Source: Deltaproteobacteria bacterium (GTDB lineage: Bacteria; Myxococcota; JADLHZ01). From it: a stretch of DNA of 64,000 nucleotides. The notes under the pieces were generated by a model. It worked only from the letters and a program-made list of their open reading frames with translations, was not told where the DNA came from and ran no database searches. Of the stretch, positions 59,001 through 64,000 are shown one piece after another; within the stretch, counting starts at the first letter, position 1; the number at the start of each line of letters is the position of its first letter. Made by a program: the position numbers and the translations under genes. The DNA is taken from assembly GCA_020848545.1 (NCBI GenBank), contig JADLHZ010000006.1:1-64000 (forward strand), read 5' to 3'.

Positions 59001-59979
59001 CGACGCGGACGCGCGCGGCTTCGAACGCCCCAGTCAACGCGACGATGAACGCGCGCGGCTCGGTGGACTTATTGCCGGAGAAGCTGAAGCGAGCGGCGGG
59101 CTCCAGCATCGTTCCCCAGGGCACGCGGGTGTGCGTGATCCGCAGCGGTGCGGCCGGCGGCTGCCGATCGATCACAAGGTGCAGGGCGCGCGCGCCGAGC
59201 GGCGGATCGGTGACGTTACCGGCGATGTCGGTTGCGGTGATCGCGATCGTATAGTCGCCGTCTGCGGCCGCGATCTCGGGCGCCAGCGTCGCGCCGAGGA
59301 CGAAGTAGGGATTCTCGTTCGTCACCACGTCGGCGAAGGCGATGGCGGCGCCGCCCATGCCTACCGCGACGACCGCCGGCGGCCCGTCGAGCGGCTCGTT
59401 CGTCGTCAGCTCGATCTCGACGCGCGTGCCGTTGGTCACCGCTTCCACGTCAGTGAGCCGATTCGTCGCCGCCGGCAGCAGGCTCACGCGCGCGCTGCCG
59501 AGCTTCGGCGGGGTGCGATCAATGCGCACGAAGTTCTGCCGGCTGGTCACGCTGCGCCCGCCGCTCGGGTTGACGACGCTCGCGCGCAAGGTGACGAAGC
59601 CCTCCGGATCATCGTCGCTCACCGCGTACTCGAGCTCCCACGCGGCGCCTTCGCCGGCGGCTTCGAGCGTCTTCGACACGCCGTGAAAGTCGAGCGTGAT
59701 CTCGGGCGCCTTGCCGAGCGCTTGATCGGTCTCGATGGCGACTCGGAGCGTCTGACCTTTCCCGAGCAGCGTGCGGTCGGCGGCGAGGCGGGTGATCTCC
59801 GGCGGTGCAAGGGCGGCGTCGCCCTTCACGCATTGGCCGAGCGTCTCGCTGCAGGTGTATCCCGTTGGGCACTGGTTCAGGCCGGGCGTGCAGGCGACGA
59901 CGGCGCCCTTCGGCAGATCGAGGTTGACGATGCAGGACGCGAGGGGCAGGGCGGCGAGGACCCAAGAGCGGCGAAGCAT
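56035..59979 (-). CDS. giant kelch-type surface lipoprotein
   Basis: The 1314-residue protein has a lipoprotein signal (PLASC) and a small Cys-rich segment (CTPGLNQCPTGYTC). Two or three Ig-like domains follow to about residue 370. A long stretch of kelch/galactose-oxidase-type repeats comes next, with units such as GGAAMTYDPFRNRAIMFGG, DTWEFDGKRW and RFMAAMTFDTERQRAVLFGG. The repeats continue to about residue 1200 and probably form one or more beta-propellers. The last 100 residues are a beta-rich domain with GTQRLYARVVPTQG. It is probably a surface adhesin. No catalytic copper ligands were looked for in detail. Confidence 0.8.
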   Translation of the reverse strand: MLRRSWVLAALPLASCIVNLDLPKGAVVACTPGLNQCPTGYTCSETLGQCVKGDAALAPPEITRLAADRTLLGKGQTLRVAIETDQALGKAPEITLDFHGVSKTLEAAGEGAAWELEYAVSDDDPEGFVTLRASVVNPSGGRSVTSRQNFVRIDRTPPKLGSARVSLLPAATNRLTDVEAVTNGTRVEIELTTNEPLDGPPAVVAVGMGGAAIAFADVVTNENPYFVLGATLAPEIAAADGDYTIAITATDIAGNVTDPPLGARALHLVIDRQPPAAPLRITHTRVPWGTMLEPAARFSFSGNKSTEPRAFIVALTGAFEAARVRVDGEGTFADTPLAAADDPALSFIAVDTAGNESTPVLAKTGRWTATMIGKMPGDTFANPNVFNTIAENNGALFDPTGAEPSPSQMARLAQSGESNGILRIDTKRPWFERKQAGPSTLLLGSMVDMTAIASVFFFGGALANLFSDDIWRFDGRAWSLVDAVGARPSGRGGAAMTYDPFRNRAIMFGGTDTLTAGLDDTWEFDGKRWIPIAIDPSARPRGRFMAAMTFDTERQRAVLFGGAVPGATASTCLDGTFTNASACVLNDVWEYDGSAWTLVSAGGPPTPTRPAARIAPGIVYEQTLSRVILFGGALGDSPLTIEGDTWSYEPSSATWTQIITGNAALDPPRRVGHGMFFDTTVNRAAIAMGCNTTTNLLTCTTALNDVWTLNAEVSPMVWELRHQPTDETIVSKRAFAGIAFDGAGNQIVVHGGNQRISGGPCSGVYCPDGAPTVAQGGGADCMCFDAATAAYRTANDFAASPWTVAFKPSSAPEATAAFAMSFDTRLNQLVLVGGENRSGTSCDGGAARQCYSTWMSGGGGSWKKHPLPLLSACGPTGPTSPTGQSITTMPCYRTNGSLAMVNGVGPSNKHVVLFGGRANTNTCDETNVSLCSYTWTFNGTDWHLACGTACTAPKPRELSAMASGDAVYLFGGIGGSAGGGTSADCPVSAGTDTTESSTRCLYHDLWKGTTAGGLGNITWTKIPVSGTWPAARYGHALVYDSKRGKLLMFGGCTTVEPSMPSSAECAVSGYTNETWEFVDGPGGGWTKRMPAHLPPARMNFAMAYDADRARVMVHGGNWQSTPRVTHSDAFEWDGDDWQALSFDFSPGSRERHQAAYDEDRQLYTMVGGQGPGETWELNARASVKPAGFFEIAWDTAGIAADRIDKITLRIDAVGVGYTRDQALGADGDLIGDRIEGTDISMWEARRASWNRLASCTPTAPSTNTCVVTFEPFRYVLPGTQRLYARVVPTQGSGNGPELAHVDIDYMELTVEYSP

Positions 59980-60033
59980 CCGCGGAGCATACGCGCGAGC
60001 GTACGGTCGGTGTCTAGGCGCCCGCGCCTGGGG

Positions 60034-60777
60034 CTAATGCTCCTCTGTGATCTCGCGCACGAAGCGCACGAACGCCGCCGCGAGCTTCGCCTTGCCCTTG
60101 TCGCTGAGGTGACCGCCGTCGCTCGTGTAGGCAGAGAAGAGCATGGGCATCGCGCGGCCGGAGACGTCGTAGCTCACCGGGTCGCCGGCGTCGTCGCGCG
60201 ATTCGAGATCGGCGAGATCGAAGATCGCTTCGTTGCCGGCGTAGCGCGCGCGCAAAAGGGCGTTCCATTCGGCGCGCTTCTGGTTCTCGACGTAGCCCCA
60301 CGGCGCGTTGCCCGTGAGCTTCTTCAGCCACGCCTTCGGACCGCTCTGCACCACCGTCAACGGCGTGGTCACATGCGCGAAGAGGATCTTCGGGTGGGCG
60401 GCGTGCAAGCGCGCGTGGGCGGCGACGTAGGTGTCGAAGAGCGCTTTCGTGTCGGTGCCGGCGCTGAAGTCGATGTAGCAGAATTTGAACATCGCGGCGT
60501 TCAGGCCGGCGGCGTTCTCGGTGACGATGCGCTCGAAAGCGGCGATCTTCGTCAGCGGCTTCTCGTTCTCGCCGATGTCGGCCTCGGAGAGGAGCAGCTC
60601 GTTCGGGCCGGGCGTGTCTCCGATTTTGCCTACCCGCAGGTCTTTGGGCGCCGCCTCACGCACGCCTTCGAGCAGGTTTCTGCCGACCGATTGATGACCA
60701 AAGAAGACCTTCACCGGTGCGGCCTCCGCGGGCGTAGAGGCCAGCGCGCACAGAAGAAAAACGGGTGTCCAGCGCAT
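60034..60777 (-). CDS. secreted SGNH-type hydrolase
   Basis: The 247-residue protein has a signal peptide (about residues 1-19). It contains [14 protein letters not shown] (a serine-bearing block near the N-terminus), [20 protein letters not shown] and, near the C-terminus, [10 protein letters not shown] with the Asp and His expected in block V. This pattern resembles SGNH/GDSL esterases, although the standard GDS motif is not visible. The product is probably periplasmic or exported. It is divergent from lepA with 62 bp between starts. Confidence 0.65.
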   Translation of the reverse strand: MRWTPVFLLCALASTPAEAAPVKVFFGHQSVGRNLLEGVREAAPKDLRVGKIGDTPGPNELLLSEADIGENEKPLTKIAAFERIVTENAAGLNAAMFKFCYIDFSAGTDTKALFDTYVAAHARLHAAHPKILFAHVTTPLTVVQSGPKAWLKKLTGNAPWGYVENQKRAEWNALLRARYAGNEAIFDLADLESRDDAGDPVSYDVSGRAMPMLFSAYTSDGGHLSDKGKAKLAAAFVRFVREITEEH

Positions 60778-60839
60778 CGCCGCAATCTAAGCCCCTCTCT
60801 TTCGCCCGGGCAAGCCGTCGTGCTAGCCCGTGCGCTCGC

Positions 60840-62647
<1,808 letters not shown>

Positions 62648-62648
<1 letters not shown>

Positions 62649-63568
62649 TGCTCACCGCCTTGCTCGAAGCCAGGAAGAACCGCCGGCGCCTGCGTGAGGC
62701 GAAGGAATTTCTGCGCGAGATCGAGCGTTCGCTGAAGCGGGCGGGCAATGCGCTCTCGGAGCCGGTGAAGAAACAGCTGAGCCAGGCGGAGCAAGCGTTG
62801 CGCATCGCCATCGAGGCGGAGAACACGGGCGACATGGAGCGCAGCGCACGCATGCTCGACGAGCTGTCGACGAAGCACTTGGCGCCGTACAAGAAGAGCT
62901 CGGTGCGCGAGTACGGCGAGAGCTTCGGCTTCGCGATCTTGGCGGCGCTCTTTCTGCGCGCGTTCGTCTTCGAGGCGTTCGTGATCCCGTCGGGTTCGAT
63001 GATCCCGACGCTCGAGATCAACGACAAGATCTTCGTCAATAAGTACATCTACGGCCTGCGCGTGCCGTGGACCTACATCAAGTTCTTCGAGTGGAATGCG
63101 CCGAAGCGGGGCGAGGTGATCGTCTTCATCTTCCCTCAGGACGACAGCAAGGATTACATCAAGCGCGTCGTCGGCGTGCCGGGCGACGTCGTGCAGATGA
63201 AGGGCGGCCAGCTCTACGTCAACGACGTCGTCGTCCAGCGCAAGGCGATCGCCGGGCCGTGCCAATTTTGGGACAAGCGCGGCGACGACTCGTGGGAGTC
63301 GAAGAAGTGCGAAGCGTACCAAGAAGCGCTCGACGATCACGACCACACGATCATCTTGGCGAGCGAGTCGAAGCAGCTCGACTTCGGGCCGGTGAAGGTG
63401 GAGCCCGAGCGCGTGTTCGTCATGGGCGACAACCGCGACAACTCGTCGGACAGCCGCTTCTGGGGCCAAGTGCCCTACAAGAACATCAAAGGCCGCGCCA
63501 TGTTCATCTGGTCCGCGTGGGGCCGCGAAGGCTTCAACGCCCGGCGCTTGTTCCAGTGGATCCGCTGA
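62648..63568 (+). CDS. lepB: signal peptidase I
   Basis: The 306-residue enzyme cleaves signal peptides from exported proteins. It has a helical, charged N-terminal leader (about 1-85), one membrane helix (about 94-112) and then the catalytic motifs: IPSGSMIPTL with the nucleophile Ser117, and DYIKRVVGVPGD with the general base Lys172. GDNRDNSSDSRFWG confirms the family. The leader is longer than in many signal peptidases and may form a coiled coil. The gene starts within the lepA stop. The downstream gap carries a riboswitch that probably belongs to the next gene. Confidence 0.95.
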
Positions 63569-63676
63569 AGCCACAGTCCCGCTCGTAGGGCGTCGCGCAC
63601 GTGCAATGGCTGCCGCCCGTCATGAGCGTCGATCATCAACTGGCGGATTCGGAGAGACGAGGTAAAATCCCCCTTT

Positions 63677-63773
63677 GAGCTAGTTGTAGGGCAAACCTCG
63701 GGTGACCGAGGGACGCAAAGCCGAGAAGCTCCCGCGACACCCATGCGAAGGAGCTCGTCCGGTTGTCTAGCTT
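63677..63773 (+). ncRNA. cyclic-di-GMP-I (GEMM-I) riboswitch
   Basis: The leader contains the conserved GGGCAAACC at 63689-63697, a stem CCTCGG/CCGAGG closed by a GTGA loop, and GGGACGCAAAGCC at 63710-63722. A second stem (GAAGCTCC/GGAGCT) follows, then CGGTTGTC. AGCTAG at 63678-63683 pairs with CTAGCT at 63767-63772 to close P1. Together these fit the GEMM-I aptamer. The AGGGC context keeps a G at the position that distinguishes c-di-GMP from 3',3'-cGAMP binders, which I read as favouring c-di-GMP. Confidence 0.88.
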
Positions 63774-63777
63774 CTGA

Positions 63778-63799
63778 AACGCGCGGATGTGTGCGCGTT
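63778..63799 (+). promoter_or_regulatory. expression-platform hairpin before the PilZ ribosome binding site
   Basis: AACGCGC and GCGCGTT form a 7-bp stem around an 8-nt loop. It lies between the riboswitch and the GAAGGAGG ribosome binding site at 63803-63810. No U-tract follows, so it is probably a translation-control element, not a terminator. Confidence 0.5.
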
Positions 63800-63815
63800 G
63801 ACGAAGGAGGCCACC

Positions 63816-64000
63816 ATGGACGTCGAGAGCAATCGATCGAACGGCCTGTCGAAGCGCGTCCCTGCCCACACCACCGCAGCGTTCGTCGACAGAGCCGGCC
63901 AGACCGCCGGTGTCCTTTATGATCTGAGCCGCACCGGCGCGCTGCTCTCGACGAGCGCGCCTTGTCGCGCTGGCGCCAAGGGCACGCTGAAGGTGAAGAG
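63816..64000 (+). CDS. PilZ-domain protein, truncated by the window end
   Basis: The visible N-terminal 61 residues begin MDVESNRSNGLSK and include KRVPAH (residues 13-18) and LYDLSRTGALL (about 34-44). The DLSRTG segment is the second c-di-GMP-binding motif of PilZ domains, (D/N)xSxxG. The first motif, RxxxR, reads RVPAH, so the second Arg is His18. The gene starts after a strong ribosome binding site and directly follows the c-di-GMP-I riboswitch. The rest of the gene lies beyond the window. Whether the protein binds c-di-GMP is uncertain because of the His change. Confidence 0.8.
   Translation, partial: MDVESNRSNGLSKRVPAHTTAAFVDRAGQTAGVLYDLSRTGALLSTSAPCRAGAKGTLKVK

Noticed and set aside
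63778-63799. Intrinsic terminator after the c-di-GMP riboswitch
   Set aside because: The stem is short and no run of T follows, and a strong ribosome binding site comes right after.

Overview
The window looks like a chromosomal segment of a high-GC Gram-negative bacterium of the Myxococcota (myxobacterial/deltaproteobacterial) type. The evidence is three Ser/Thr protein kinases (two with PEGA-like tails), many lipoproteins, a beta-helix protein with a MYXO-CTERM-like tail, an IgGFc-binding-type lipoprotein, a homodimeric pyruvate dehydrogenase E1, and dense packing with many 4-bp stop/start overlaps. I saw no rRNA, tRNA, CRISPR array, prophage or replication origin. The only mobile DNA is two single-gene HUH/Y1 (REP-associated) transposase elements.

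Layout. 0-6.3 kb: pdxS/pdxT remnants joined across a deletion, a creatininase-family hydrolase, RNase PH, a di-haem peroxidase and aceE, then a palindrome-rich intergenic region. 6.5-16.1 kb: surface proteins, a kinase facing a TPR-like membrane protein, and a two-gene operon (TonB-dependent receptor plus propeller-like lipoprotein) behind a cobalamin riboswitch. 16.2-25.9 kb: a possible papain-like protease, a HEAT protein, mutL, a dipeptidase, aspS and an IgGFc-type lipoprotein. 25.9-30.4 kb: a coupled membrane protein/VWA/thioredoxin/OsmC group, then a kinase facing a sigma factor. 30.4-38.1 kb: a flavoprotein/iron-sulfur cluster (GlpA, GlpB-like, ferredoxin-like, AGPS-like oxidase, small partner, GlpC-like), split by a transposase insertion.

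38.1-48.2 kb: a lipid kinase, an SF1 helicase, a HAD phosphatase, a large unrecognised protein, a transposase element with ~175-bp inverted repeats, and a second kinase/TPR pair paralogous to the first. 48.2-54.7 kb: a probable envelope-lipid locus (glycosyltransferase, geranylgeranyl-reductase-like flavoprotein, hydrolase-methyltransferase fusion, LolA/LolB-like lipoprotein, beta-barrel protein) with a TetR regulator and two matching TGACC-N4-GGTCA operators. 54.7-64 kb: lipoproteins including a 1314-residue kelch-type protein, an SGNH hydrolase, lepA-lepB, and a cyclic-di-GMP-I riboswitch in front of a PilZ-domain gene cut by the window end.

The strongest leads are the riboswitch-controlled receptor/lipoprotein pair resembling the Bacteroides BtuB-BtuG arrangement outside that phylum, the second-messenger riboswitch upstream of a PilZ protein, and the TetR-linked lipid locus.
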